From contig CBDUXP010000001.1 of assembly GCA_965371225.1 (NCBI GenBank), positions 146,111-210,110 on the forward strand: a stretch of 64,000 nt of DNA, read 5' to 3'. Shown here piece by piece: positions 44,024 through 51,172 of this stretch (position 1 is its first letter; every line of letters begins with the position of its first letter). A program made the position numbers and the translations under genes. This DNA comes from CBDUXP01 sp965371225 [NCBI: uncultured bacterium] (GTDB taxonomy: Bacteria > Abyssobacteria > SURF-5 > CBDUXP01). Below the pieces are notes generated by a model, which was given only the letters and a program-made list of their open reading frames with translations, was not told the DNA's origin and did no database searches.

Positions 44024-44307
44024 GGGGCGGCCTCCACCGGCATGGCGTAGAGCGAGTCGACGATGCCGACGATGCCCGAGTCCACCGGCACGAACCACTC
44101 GGGCAGCGCGTAACACGCTTCGCGCCCGTGGCAGAGCATCACGAGATCGCCCGGCCCGCTCTGCTCGGCCCCGTCGGGTACCACGATGGGTTCGCCCTTG
44201 GCGTGCCGCTCGTGATCCACCGGCTGCACGACCAGCAGCTTCACGCCGGCCAGCCCCGGCGTCTTACGCGAGGCGACGACGCGCCCGATGACTTGCGCGA
44301 GATGCAT
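44020..44307 (-). CDS. BMC-P shell pentamer protein 2 (EutN/CcmL)
   Basis: This is a second EutN/CcmL-family vertex protein, 95 residues. HLAQVIGRVVASRKTPGLAGV is the typical first segment, followed by LVVQPVDHERHAKGEP and GPGDLVMLCHGREAC, and it ends with VDSGIVGIVDSL. Three distinct BMC-P genes in one operon are also seen in Haliangium-type loci, where they are alternative pentamers. The start is 3 nt from the aldehyde dehydrogenase stop. Confidence 0.92.
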   Translation of the reverse strand: MHLAQVIGRVVASRKTPGLAGVKLLVVQPVDHERHAKGEPIVVPDGAEQSGPGDLVMLCHGREACYALPEWFVPVDSGIVGIVDSLYAMPVEAAP

Positions 44308-44309
44308 GG

Positions 44310-45749
44310 TTACACGATCCGGAAGTGGTCTTTGAGCGTGCAGCGCCGCTCGCGGGTGAAGTGGACCGCGGTGGTCAGCCCCTCGCCCGTCGGACTCGCA
44401 ATGGTGAACGAGGTGTAACCCTCGCCGCGGTAACCGAGGCCGGACAGGCTCGACCCGTTTTTCACAAAGATGCTCGTATTGATGACCGCCGCCATCCGGC
44501 TGAGGCTGTCGATATTGCGCGAGTGCATCACCGCCGTGTGGCCGAACCCGTGCTCTGCCTCCACCGCCAGGTCGATGGCGGTATCCACGTCGGGCACGCG
44601 CACGAGCGGGATCAGCGGCATCATGAGTTCCATCTGCACCAGCGGATGCTCGAACGGCACTTCGGCCAGGATCATGCGCAGGTCGTGCCCCGCGTCGACC
44701 CCGATCTCCCGCAACAGGCAGCACGCGTCCCGGCCCACCCATGCGCGATTGATGGCACCGTGCGGGTTATCCGGCGACGGCGGCTCGGTCACCACCACTT
44801 GCGTGATGGCATCGATTTGCGCCTCGGTGAGTTCCACCGCGCTAATCGCTTTGAGTTCCGCCTTGAGGTCGTCAGCAATACTGTCGACCGCGAGGATCTC
44901 CTTTTCCGCCACGCAGATGATGTTGTTGTCCGTGGTGCAGCCTTCGATCAGAAACTGCGCGGCCGAGGGCAGGTCGGCCGTCTCGTCCACCACCGCGGGC
45001 GGGTTGCCCGGGCCGGCGGCGATGACCTTTTTGTCGCTGTTCATCGCCTCGCGCACCACGCCCGGCCCACCCGTCACCACGAGCAACCGAACGGCCGGGT
45101 GGCGCATGAGGGCTTGCGCGGTGGGGATCGTCGGTTCGGCCACCGAGGTCAACACGTTGGCCGGCCCGCCGGCGCGCTGAATAGCGCGGTTGAGAACATC
45201 GATGGTGAACAGGGACACGGCCGTCGCCGACGGGTGCGCGTTGAACACGACCGCGTTTCCGCCGGCGACCATCCCGATGGCGTTGCAGAGGATCGTCTCC
45301 GTGGGATTCGTGCAGGGCGTGATGGACCCGATGACGCCGTACGGGGCCCGCTCGGTCAGCATGAGGCCGTGGTCGCCGGTGCACGCCGCCGTCCGCAGGA
45401 TCTCCGGCCCCGGGGTCTTGTCGATGACGAGCCGGTTCTTGATCACCTTGTCCTCGGCGCGCCCGAGCCCCGATTCGTCCACCGCCATTTGGGCGATGGC
45501 GGGCACGATCTCATGCGCCGCGCGGCGCATCTCCGCGATGATGCGGGTCCGCCGCTCGAGCGACTGAGCGCGGAGGGCGGCCGCCGCGTCGTGCGCCGCC
45601 TGACAGGCGTCGTCCATCCGGGTAAACACCCCCTGATACCCGGCGGACGATTGCGCGGCGGCGACCGCCCCATTCCCCTCCGCGGTCAGGCGCGCGACCA
45701 CCTGCTCCACGACGGCAGTGATCTGGTCGCGGCTCAGCGTCGCGCGCAC
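44310..45749 (-). CDS. CoA-acylating aldehyde dehydrogenase (PduP/EutE type)
   Basis: This microcompartment core enzyme would oxidise the enclosed aldehyde to an acyl-CoA with NAD+. It has 479 residues. An N-terminal amphipathic helix, SRDQITAVVEQVVARLTAEG, followed by a low-complexity linker is a typical encapsulation peptide. The catalytic domain includes GVIGSITPCTNPTET, VVFNAHPSA, LLVVTGGPGVV and DNNIICVAEKE, where Cys279 is the likely nucleophile. GTG 45749 begins 10 nt after the third BMC-P stop (45760). With the class II aldolase it points to lactaldehyde-to-lactoyl-CoA chemistry, but the substrate is inferred. Confidence 0.9.
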   Translation of the reverse strand: MRATLSRDQITAVVEQVVARLTAEGNGAVAAAQSSAGYQGVFTRMDDACQAAHDAAAALRAQSLERRTRIIAEMRRAAHEIVPAIAQMAVDESGLGRAEDKVIKNRLVIDKTPGPEILRTAACTGDHGLMLTERAPYGVIGSITPCTNPTETILCNAIGMVAGGNAVVFNAHPSATAVSLFTIDVLNRAIQRAGGPANVLTSVAEPTIPTAQALMRHPAVRLLVVTGGPGVVREAMNSDKKVIAAGPGNPPAVVDETADLPSAAQFLIEGCTTDNNIICVAEKEILAVDSIADDLKAELKAISAVELTEAQIDAITQVVVTEPPSPDNPHGAINRAWVGRDACCLLREIGVDAGHDLRMILAEVPFEHPLVQMELMMPLIPLVRVPDVDTAIDLAVEAEHGFGHTAVMHSRNIDSLSRMAAVINTSIFVKNGSSLSGLGYRGEGYTSFTIASPTGEGLTTAVHFTRERRCTLKDHFRIV

Positions 45750-45759
45750 CTCTCAGCCC

Positions 45760-46074
45760 TCACACTCCGGCGGGTTCCGCCGCCGGATATTTCTCGAACA
45801 CCACCTCGCCGTCCAGGTCCCACGTGTCCACGATGGCCATGATGACCGCATCCACGGGCCGCGCATCGGTGAGGTCCGTCTGCCGCGCGGCCGAGCCGGT
45901 GGCGTACAACACCACTTCCCCAACGCCGGCACCGACGGCATCGACCGCCACGTGATATCCGTCTGCGGCCTGCGCGCGCACATCCAGGTTGCGCACGAGC
46001 AGTAATTTCAAGTCGAGGAGCCGCTCATCCTTGCGCGTGGCAACGACGGTGCCCTCGACGCGCCCAAACAGCAC
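45760..46074 (-). CDS. BMC-P shell pentamer protein 3 (EutN/CcmL)
   Basis: This is the third EutN/CcmL-like pentamer protein, 104 residues: LFGRVEGTVVATRKDERLLDL, LLLVRNLDVRAQ, AVGAGVGEVVLYATGSAARQT, and PVDAVIMAIVDTWDLDG. Compared with the other two it has a longer C-terminal tail (EVVFEKYPAAEPAGV). The start at 46074 is GTG. It lies between the BMC-H and aldehyde dehydrogenase genes. Confidence 0.9.
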   Translation of the reverse strand: MLFGRVEGTVVATRKDERLLDLKLLLVRNLDVRAQAADGYHVAVDAVGAGVGEVVLYATGSAARQTDLTDARPVDAVIMAIVDTWDLDGEVVFEKYPAAEPAGV

Positions 46075-46095
46075 GGTCGAGTCCTCGCGCCCGGC

Positions 46096-46404
46096 CTACG
46101 CGGCCGGCAGCGCGGCGGTCGCCGTGGGCCCGCGCCCGAGCGGCAGCCGCTCGTCGACATTCTCGTGGGGCCGCGGGATCACGTGGACGCTCACCAGCTC
46201 GCCGACCTTTTCGGCCGCGCGGCTGCCCGCCTCGGTGGCCGCTTTCACGGCAGCCACGTCGCCCCGGACCACCGCGGTGACGTATCCCCCGCCGATTTTC
46301 TCGTAGCCCACGAGTTCGACCCGCGCGGCTTTCGCCATGGCGTCCGAGGCTTCGACCATACCGACGAAGCCGCGGGTTTCGATCATGCCCAATGCATCTG
46401 ACAT
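46096..46404 (-). CDS. BMC-H shell hexamer protein
   Basis: This is the single-domain hexameric shell protein that tiles the facets. It has 102 residues: [20 protein letters not shown], the pore-lining loop KIGGGYV (residues 36-42), [16 protein letters not shown] and [12 protein letters not shown], all hallmarks of BMC-H. A strong GGAGGAG site 7 nt before ATG 46404 fits the need for very high expression of this protein. It is the only BMC-H in the operon. Confidence 0.95.
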   Translation of the reverse strand: MSDALGMIETRGFVGMVEASDAMAKAARVELVGYEKIGGGYVTAVVRGDVAAVKAATEAGSRAAEKVGELVSVHVIPRPHENVDERLPLGRGPTATAALPAA

Positions 46405-46491
46405 CTCATTACTCCTCCGCTGCAGGCGCCGCGGTTGTTAAGACCGGAATATGCAATGTGCGCCCGGTCGAGAAAAATCCCTGCGAGATCC

Positions 46492-46548
46492 TAGGGGCGA
46501 ATCGTGTATTCACCCATCGGGTGCGGGCGATCACAAGGATCGCCCCTA
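46492..46548. repeat. Cloverleaf-like palindromic repeat, copy 2
   Basis: An outer stem, TAGGGGCG (46492-46499) and CGCCCCTA (46541-46548), encloses two inner hairpins: a GAAT/ATTC stem and an 8-bp GGGCGATC/GATCGCCC stem with loop ACAAG. Between them is CCCATCGGG. It lies 35 nt beyond the stop of BMC-T 2 on the minus strand. I see no gene in the rest of the 179-bp gap 46405-46583. Confidence 0.7.
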
Positions 46549-46583
46549 CGGGAGAGAGGTGGGACATTGCACAGCCGTTCTCA

Positions 46584-47231
46584 CTAATTTGCGGCCGCTT
46601 CCCGGGCCTCTTCACCAAACGGAATACCTTCCACGCGTTCAAGCGCTGCGACGGCCGCTTCCGCCGCGGAGTCGATCTCCGCTTCGCCGCCGGACATGTG
46701 CAGCCGGCCGTACGCGCCATACGGGCGGACTTCCACCAGCTTCACGTCCGCCGCCTTCTCCGCCTCGTTCGCGGCGTACACCGCGTAGCCCGCGGGCTCC
46801 GTCTCCAGAATGAACAGGGATTCTCCCGGCAGGATCATCGACCCGTTGCGGTTCCGGTTGATGAGCTGGCATTGGTAGGGCTCGACGGCGCGGATGATCG
46901 TGTTCGAGACGATGTTCGGCTTCAGCCGGTCGGTCTCTTGCAGGCCGATGTGCCCGAGCACGGCGCGGCCCGCGCTGCGCACCTCGCCCTTGTCCATGTC
47001 GTGCACCTCGAGCAACCCGAACGCGCGTTCCACGATCTGAATGGCCGGCTGACAGGTGGTGGCCTTCAGCGCCACGTCGAGGACCCGATTGATCGCCAAG
47101 CCCGGGGCAATCTCCACGAACAGGGACCCCACGCCGGGGACCGGCAGGAAGCCCCGGGCCGTCGCCCCCATGAACGACGCCAACTGCGGCTGCAGGCTGT
47201 CCAGGAAGATGTAGGTGCGGAGCGTAGTCAT
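46584..47231 (-). CDS. BMC-T shell protein 2 (tandem BMC domains)
   Basis: This is a second tandem-domain shell protein of 215 residues. [19 protein letters not shown] and [16 protein letters not shown] form the first half with the [17 protein letters not shown] turn. [20 protein letters not shown] and [13 protein letters not shown] form the second. It is related throughout to BMC-T 1 at 42236 but with different pore-region residues, which suggests different transport roles. ATG 47231 has GAGG 7 nt upstream; the annotated frame could extend to 47261 without similarity. It follows the regulator directly. Confidence 0.91.
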   Translation of the reverse strand: MTTLRTYIFLDSLQPQLASFMGATARGFLPVPGVGSLFVEIAPGLAINRVLDVALKATTCQPAIQIVERAFGLLEVHDMDKGEVRSAGRAVLGHIGLQETDRLKPNIVSNTIIRAVEPYQCQLINRNRNGSMILPGESLFILETEPAGYAVYAANEAEKAADVKLVEVRPYGAYGRLHMSGGEAEIDSAAEAAVAALERVEGIPFGEEAREAAAN

Positions 47232-47241
47232 GCCGGGGGCC

Positions 47242-48120
47242 TCAATACTGTTTGCGCACAATCGCGTCTTCGATCTTCTTCTGGTTGCGGTACATGCGCT
47301 GGGGATTGCGCATGCCCAGCAGGACGAAGAGCGCGTCGATGATGGCGGCCTGGGCCAGCCGGCTCGCCAGCGCCTCGGCCCGGTACCGGGTTTCGCTGGA
47401 CGCCGTGACCAGCACCACGTCGCTCACCTTCGTGATGGGCGAGAGTGAGTTGTTGGTGATGGCGATCACCCGCGCCCCGGCCTGCGCCGCGACGCGAATC
47501 GTGTCGATGGGATCCGTGGTGCTGCCACTGTGCGACACGGCCAGGACCACGTCGCCCTTCCCCAGCAGGGCGGCCTCCATCATCTGCAGGTGGCTGTCCG
47601 TCTGGACGCGCACCGGCAGCCCGAGGCGCAGCAGCTTGTTATACGTGTCCGTGACCACGGGGCCCGAGGTGCCCACGCCAATGACGACGATGGTCCGGGC
47701 ACGGAACAGCAAATCCACCGCCCGCTCCACGGCGGCGGGATCTAGCACGTCCAGCGTGTCTTGAAGCGTCTGGATGTTCAGGCCGAACACCTTGCGCACC
47801 ACCGTGGACGTGTCGTCCGACGCTTTCACGTCTTCCAGCAGGCTCTGCAGGGGCGTCAGCCGGTCCCGCGCCAGCGCGATCTTGAACTCCTGGAAGCCCG
47901 AATAGCCCAGGGTGCGGCAGAAGCGCATGACGGTGGCCTCGCTAACGCTGCTGCCGGCCGCCACCTCGTTGATCGCCTGCCCCAGCAGCGCCTCCGGCTC
48001 GGCGGCCACATAGGCGCCGACTTTCCGCTCGGCCTTGGACAGACTGGCCTGGGCGCCGCGCACGCGGGCCAGGCAACCGCTGCCCAGGGGACCGGCGGTA
48101 CGCGCCTGGGTCTTAGCCAT
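47242..48120 (-). CDS. RpiR-type HTH-SIS transcriptional regulator
   Basis: This is the likely local regulator of the microcompartment operon. It has 292 residues. An N-terminal RpiR/MurR helix-turn-helix ([20 protein letters not shown], then [19 protein letters not shown]) is followed by a sugar isomerase (SIS) domain that senses a phosphosugar ([35 protein letters not shown]). This class usually represses sugar-catabolic genes until a phosphosugar binds, which fits the predicted aldolase substrate. ATG 48120 is preceded by GGAGG at a 9-nt spacing; an upstream in-frame ATG is less likely. It is the first gene of the operon and probably autoregulated. Confidence 0.9.
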   Translation of the reverse strand: MAKTQARTAGPLGSGCLARVRGAQASLSKAERKVGAYVAAEPEALLGQAINEVAAGSSVSEATVMRFCRTLGYSGFQEFKIALARDRLTPLQSLLEDVKASDDTSTVVRKVFGLNIQTLQDTLDVLDPAAVERAVDLLFRARTIVVIGVGTSGPVVTDTYNKLLRLGLPVRVQTDSHLQMMEAALLGKGDVVLAVSHSGSTTDPIDTIRVAAQAGARVIAITNNSLSPITKVSDVVLVTASSETRYRAEALASRLAQAAIIDALFVLLGMRNPQRMYRNQKKIEDAIVRKQY

Positions 48121-48173
48121 GGGACCGTTCCTCCACAGCCCCACCCTAGCAAGCGTGGGCGGCCAGGTCAAGA

Positions 48174-48218
48174 GTTTTACGTTATTTTACTAAAAAAAAT
48201 GTAGTAAAACGTTATTTT
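48174..48218. promoter_or_regulatory. Palindromic operator region upstream of the BMC regulator
   Basis: A very AT-rich patch lies between the divergent regulator and monooxygenase genes. It holds a perfect 8-bp inverted repeat, TTTTACTA (48185-48192) and TAGTAAAA (48202-48209), with a 9-bp spacer. Two direct copies of ACGTTATTTT start 30 bp apart (48179-48188 and 48209-48218). GTTTTAC (48174-48180) and GTAAAAC (48204-48210) add further symmetry. The 30-bp period, about three helical turns, suits cooperative binding of an RpiR dimer pair. Confidence 0.65.
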
Positions 48219-48308
48219 TCCACCAAGCCCCCCTTTACCGGGCCCGCCCGGTAGGAGAGAATGGCCCCGAAAGCGCCCGCGCCCGTCCCAGGAGGCTCGC
48301 TCAGTGCC

Positions 48309-48632
48309 ATGATCGTGTCCATCATCCGGTTTCGCGTGTTCCCCGACAAAGAACCGATCCTGCCCATGGTGTGGGGCGGGCAAAAGGGCATGCTCAATGA
48401 CGTGCCCGGGTTCGTCCACGCCCAGCTCTTGAAGGACCTGGCCGAAGAGCACAGTTACATCATTCAGACCGTGTGGGAAACCGAGGATGCGCTGACGGCT
48501 TGGAAGACGGCGGCGCAGGAGCGCGGCGGCGAGCACATGCAGCGCATGCTCCGCGGCGAATCGGTCATGGTGGATCCGCCGTACGAGGTGCGGCACTTCG
48601 AGGTGCTGCTCCGGTCCGACGACCCGGACTAG
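48309..48632 (+). CDS. Antibiotic-biosynthesis-monooxygenase-like protein
   Basis: This small ferredoxin-like ABM-fold protein, about 107 residues, has MIVSIIRFRVFPDKEPI as the first strand and ETEDALTAWKTAAQERGGEH before the C-terminal strand. Such proteins act as monooxygenases or haem-degrading proteins; the function here is not known. It shares its upstream region with the divergent BMC regulator. An upstream in-frame ATG at 48261 would add 16 residues without similarity; GGAGG at 48291-48295 is a little far (13 nt) from ATG 48309. Confidence 0.7.
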   Translation: MIVSIIRFRVFPDKEPILPMVWGGQKGMLNDVPGFVHAQLLKDLAEEHSYIIQTVWETEDALTAWKTAAQERGGEHMQRMLRGESVMVDPPYEVRHFEVLLRSDDPD

Positions 48633-48679
48633 GGTCTTTCCCCGGCGGTCCGTAGCGCGGGGAAAGGAGGCGCGCCCGA

Positions 48680-48725
48680 TATACTCCGCGGCATGCGGCG
48701 CCCCCTGACGTTTCGGGAAATGCTG
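48680..48725 (+). repeat. Duplicated promoter-start segment, copy 1
   Basis: This 46-bp segment begins with the -10 hexamer TATACT (48680-48685) and runs through the first 11 codons of the SGNH gene. It is identical to 49513-49558. The TATACT ends 7 nt before the ATG at 48693, so the predicted RNA start coincides with the start codon. Confidence 0.8.
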
Positions 48726-49454
48726 CGCGTGTATCTCGCGTGCTTGACGGGGTTGGCGCTGATGCTGAATCGCGACCAGTTTCCGGCCTGGGCGCTCCCC
48801 GAACTCCGTGGCCTGGGACCCATCGTGCGTGAGGCCCACCCGTGGCTCGGGGAACAACGGTCTCGCTCTGCGTCGTTCCGGGGCTCCGGCGTTTCCCTCT
48901 TAGGCAAAGCCCATCTTGTGGTCGGCGATTCCCAAGCGTATTACTGGCCGTGGTCCGCGGACATCATCGGTATCCCTGGCATTATGGCCGACCAGATGCG
49001 TGAGCGGTTTCTTCAGGAGACAGCGAAGCGCCCGTTCCACTATGAACTGATCGTGCTGTGGATTGGTACGGCCCATTTCCAGCGCGGGTGCGACGTCCCC
49101 TCGTACGTTGACGGCGTAGCCGAGACGGTGGCGGCCGCGCGGCAATTGGGTGACCACGTGATCGTCCTGACGGGGATGCCCCATGAGGAATGGCAGGCGG
49201 CCCGGTATATCAAGCACAATCCGGACACGCCCGCACAGCGCGATACGCTTGCGCAATCGGCGGAGGCGGTTCGCGCGCTGCGGGCGCACCTGCCCGATGT
49301 GTTCGTCTTTGACATGGGGGCGTTCCGCGCCCCGTTAGCAGCGGCGGACCTCCTCGACACGTATTACGATGACGCCGTACATCTGTCGTCAACCGGCTGG
49401 GAGGCGTTGGGGGACGAGCTCGCCACCGCCGGCGTTTACGTAAGTCCCGACTAG
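48693..49454 (+). CDS. SGNH-hydrolase-like protein 1
   Basis: This 253-residue protein has an N-terminal membrane anchor (about residues 9-24, LRVYLACLTGLALMLN) and an SGNH/GDSL-like body. VVGDSQAYYW supplies the nucleophilic Ser, WIGTAHFQRG sits where the GxN block is expected, and DAVHLSSTGWEALGDELA carries the Asp-His pair. The Gly-x-Asn block is not conserved. Such proteins are often O-acetylesterases or acetyl transferases acting on cell-surface glycans. It is the first of two tandem paralogues and has its own -10 box, probably giving a leaderless transcript. Confidence 0.75.
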   Translation: MRRPLTFREMLRVYLACLTGLALMLNRDQFPAWALPELRGLGPIVREAHPWLGEQRSRSASFRGSGVSLLGKAHLVVGDSQAYYWPWSADIIGIPGIMADQMRERFLQETAKRPFHYELIVLWIGTAHFQRGCDVPSYVDGVAETVAAARQLGDHVIVLTGMPHEEWQAARYIKHNPDTPAQRDTLAQSAEAVRALRAHLPDVFVFDMGAFRAPLAAADLLDTYYDDAVHLSSTGWEALGDELATAGVYVSPD

Positions 49455-49512
49455 CCGCGTTCCCCGCCGGGAAGCTGCGTAGTAGCGGCCACCGTGGTAC
49501 CGGCGTGCCCGG

Positions 49513-49558
49513 TATACTCCGCGGCATGCGGCGCCCCCTGACGTTTCGGGAAATGCTG
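49513..49558 (+). repeat. Duplicated promoter-start segment, copy 2
   Basis: This second copy of the 46-bp segment shared with 48680-48725 starts with TATACT (49513-49518) and ends within codon 11 of the second SGNH gene. Downstream the two genes diverge even at synonymous sites. Confidence 0.8.
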
Positions 49559-50296
49559 GGGGTGTATCTTGTGTGCTTGGCGGGCTTGGCGGTCACGCTC
49601 AACCGCAACCTGCTTCCCACGTGGGTGCGGCCGGAGTTCTACGCCCTGGAGGAGACCCTCAATGCGGCCCACCCGTGGCTCGCCATCCCGCGCCCGCACC
49701 GCTCGCCGTTCGTGTCCACGCGCGTCGCCATCACGGGGCACTCCTGTCTCGTCGTCGGCGATTCGCAGGCGATCAAGTGGCCCTGGTGCGCGGACGTGCT
49801 GGGCTTTGCCGGCGGCAACGCCATGCAGATCTTCCGGCGGATGCGCGTGGAGTTGGAGCACCGCCAACCGCAGTACGCCCAGATCGTGGTCATGGTCGGC
49901 ACGGCCCACTTTCAGGGCGGCGCCAACGTGCGCACGTACGTCGACGGTGTGGCCAAGATGGTCGCCTTGGGCCGGGAGAGCGGTGCGGAGGTTTTCGTGG
50001 TGACTCCGATGCCGTATGACGAACGCCAGATCGAGCGCTTCCTGGCCGCGCATCCGCACATCCAGGGGAAAGGGATGCGGCGCGACACCCTCGCCCACAC
50101 GACGGAAGCTGCCGCGGCCTTGCGCCTGCGCCTGCCCGACGTGGTGATGTTCGACTTAGGACAATTTCACGCCATGCTGACGGGGAGCGGCCGGCGGGAG
50201 GCCTTGTACGTGGATGGGCTCCATCTCACCCCCGAGGGCTGGTCGCTCTTGGCCGATGAGCTCGCCGCGGCCGGGATTCAAGTGACGGACTTCTAA
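49526..50296 (+). CDS. SGNH-hydrolase-like protein 2 (tandem paralogue)
   Basis: This 256-residue paralogue of the preceding gene has the same architecture: an N-terminal hydrophobic anchor (LGVYLVCLAGLAVTLN), VVGDSQAIKWPW, MVGTAHFQGG, TPMPYDERQIERF and the Asp-His block VDGLHLTPEGWSLLADELA. Tandem duplication plus partial sequence divergence suggests two related substrates or acceptor positions. ATG 49526 is the conserved start; an upstream GTG at 49505 is not shared with the first paralogue. It converges on the phosphoramidate-type operon, so surface-glycan modification is a reasonable context inference. Confidence 0.75.
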   Translation: MRRPLTFREMLGVYLVCLAGLAVTLNRNLLPTWVRPEFYALEETLNAAHPWLAIPRPHRSPFVSTRVAITGHSCLVVGDSQAIKWPWCADVLGFAGGNAMQIFRRMRVELEHRQPQYAQIVVMVGTAHFQGGANVRTYVDGVAKMVALGRESGAEVFVVTPMPYDERQIERFLAAHPHIQGKGMRRDTLAHTTEAAAALRLRLPDVVMFDLGQFHAMLTGSGRREALYVDGLHLTPEGWSLLADELAAAGIQVTDF

Positions 50297-50353
50297 TCCC
50301 TACCCCGCCGATCGAGATCCGGTCCACGCGTCGGTCCGCCCCGCGTACAGGGC

Positions 50354-51172
50354 TCAGCGTGCAGTTGGCGGCGTTCCCAACGTGCGGAGAAAACGGAGGT
50401 GGCCGGGCGGTGCCTCGCCCGCCAAGGCGGCTTCGTAGCGCTCCAGGTCTTGGACCGTGTCCACTTCGCACCAGTCGCCGGAAATCGGCACGGCGGACGG
50501 CGCCACACCCGCCGCGATCATGCCCTGGAGCAGGTCCGTCATGTACGCGGCGCGGAGGGACGGCACCCCGGCGAACGCCTCCGCCCCCGCGGCCTCGCGC
50601 TGCGCCGCCTCGTCGTACACTCGGCGCAGCGAGGCCAGGCCGTCCGTGGTGAAGCGCATGAGGCCGATGTATTGCCCCTGGATCTCGGCGAGGCTGCCGG
50701 GGCGCTGCCCGATTTCCGTGAGGTGGCCGTCGGCGTCCACCCGCAAGCTCTCCGCATCCTCCAGCGGATCGTCATGCCGGAAGCGCCACAGCGTCTCCCA
50801 CGCGCGGTCCACCGCCACCGCGCAGGCCGCCTCCGCCGCCAGGACGCGGCGCACCACCTGGCCGCTATACACGATGTCCGTATACGCGACCAGGGTGGGT
50901 TCGGTGAACTCGTGCGCCGCGCAGAAGAGCGAGTGCACCATGTTCGTGGTGGCGTACTCCGGATTGTGAACCCGCCGGGTACCGTAGGCGGCCAGGGCCT
51001 CGGCCCGGTAGCCGGTGACTACCACGATGTCGTCCACGCCCGCCGCGTGTAGTACCTCGAGTTGCCACGCGAGCAACGGGCGCCCCGCCAGCGGCACGAG
51101 GCACTTCGGCCGGTCGTCCGTGTGGGGTCGCAGGCGCGTGCCCTGCCCCGCGGCCAGCAGGATCGCCTTCAC
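50354..51172 (-). CDS. Nucleotidyltransferase, probable CTP:phosphoglutamine cytidylyltransferase
   Basis: This is a GT-A-type nucleotidyltransferase of 272 residues: VKAILLAAGQGTRLRPHT with the intact glycine-rich loop, RPKCLVPLAGRPLL, LVAYTDIVYSG with the metal-binding Asp, and ISGDWCEVDTVQDLERYEA at the end. It resembles LicC/HddC-type cytidylyltransferases. Because the next two upstream genes are glutamine-kinase-like and amidohydrolase-like, the closest functional model is Cj1416, which makes CDP-activated phosphoramidate from phosphoglutamine in Campylobacter jejuni. GTG 51172 overlaps the upstream stop (GTGA); it is the last gene of the operon. Confidence 0.82.
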   Translation of the reverse strand: MKAILLAAGQGTRLRPHTDDRPKCLVPLAGRPLLAWQLEVLHAAGVDDIVVVTGYRAEALAAYGTRRVHNPEYATTNMVHSLFCAAHEFTEPTLVAYTDIVYSGQVVRRVLAAEAACAVAVDRAWETLWRFRHDDPLEDAESLRVDADGHLTEIGQRPGSLAEIQGQYIGLMRFTTDGLASLRRVYDEAAQREAAGAEAFAGVPSLRAAYMTDLLQGMIAAGVAPSAVPISGDWCEVDTVQDLERYEAALAGEAPPGHLRFLRTLGTPPTAR

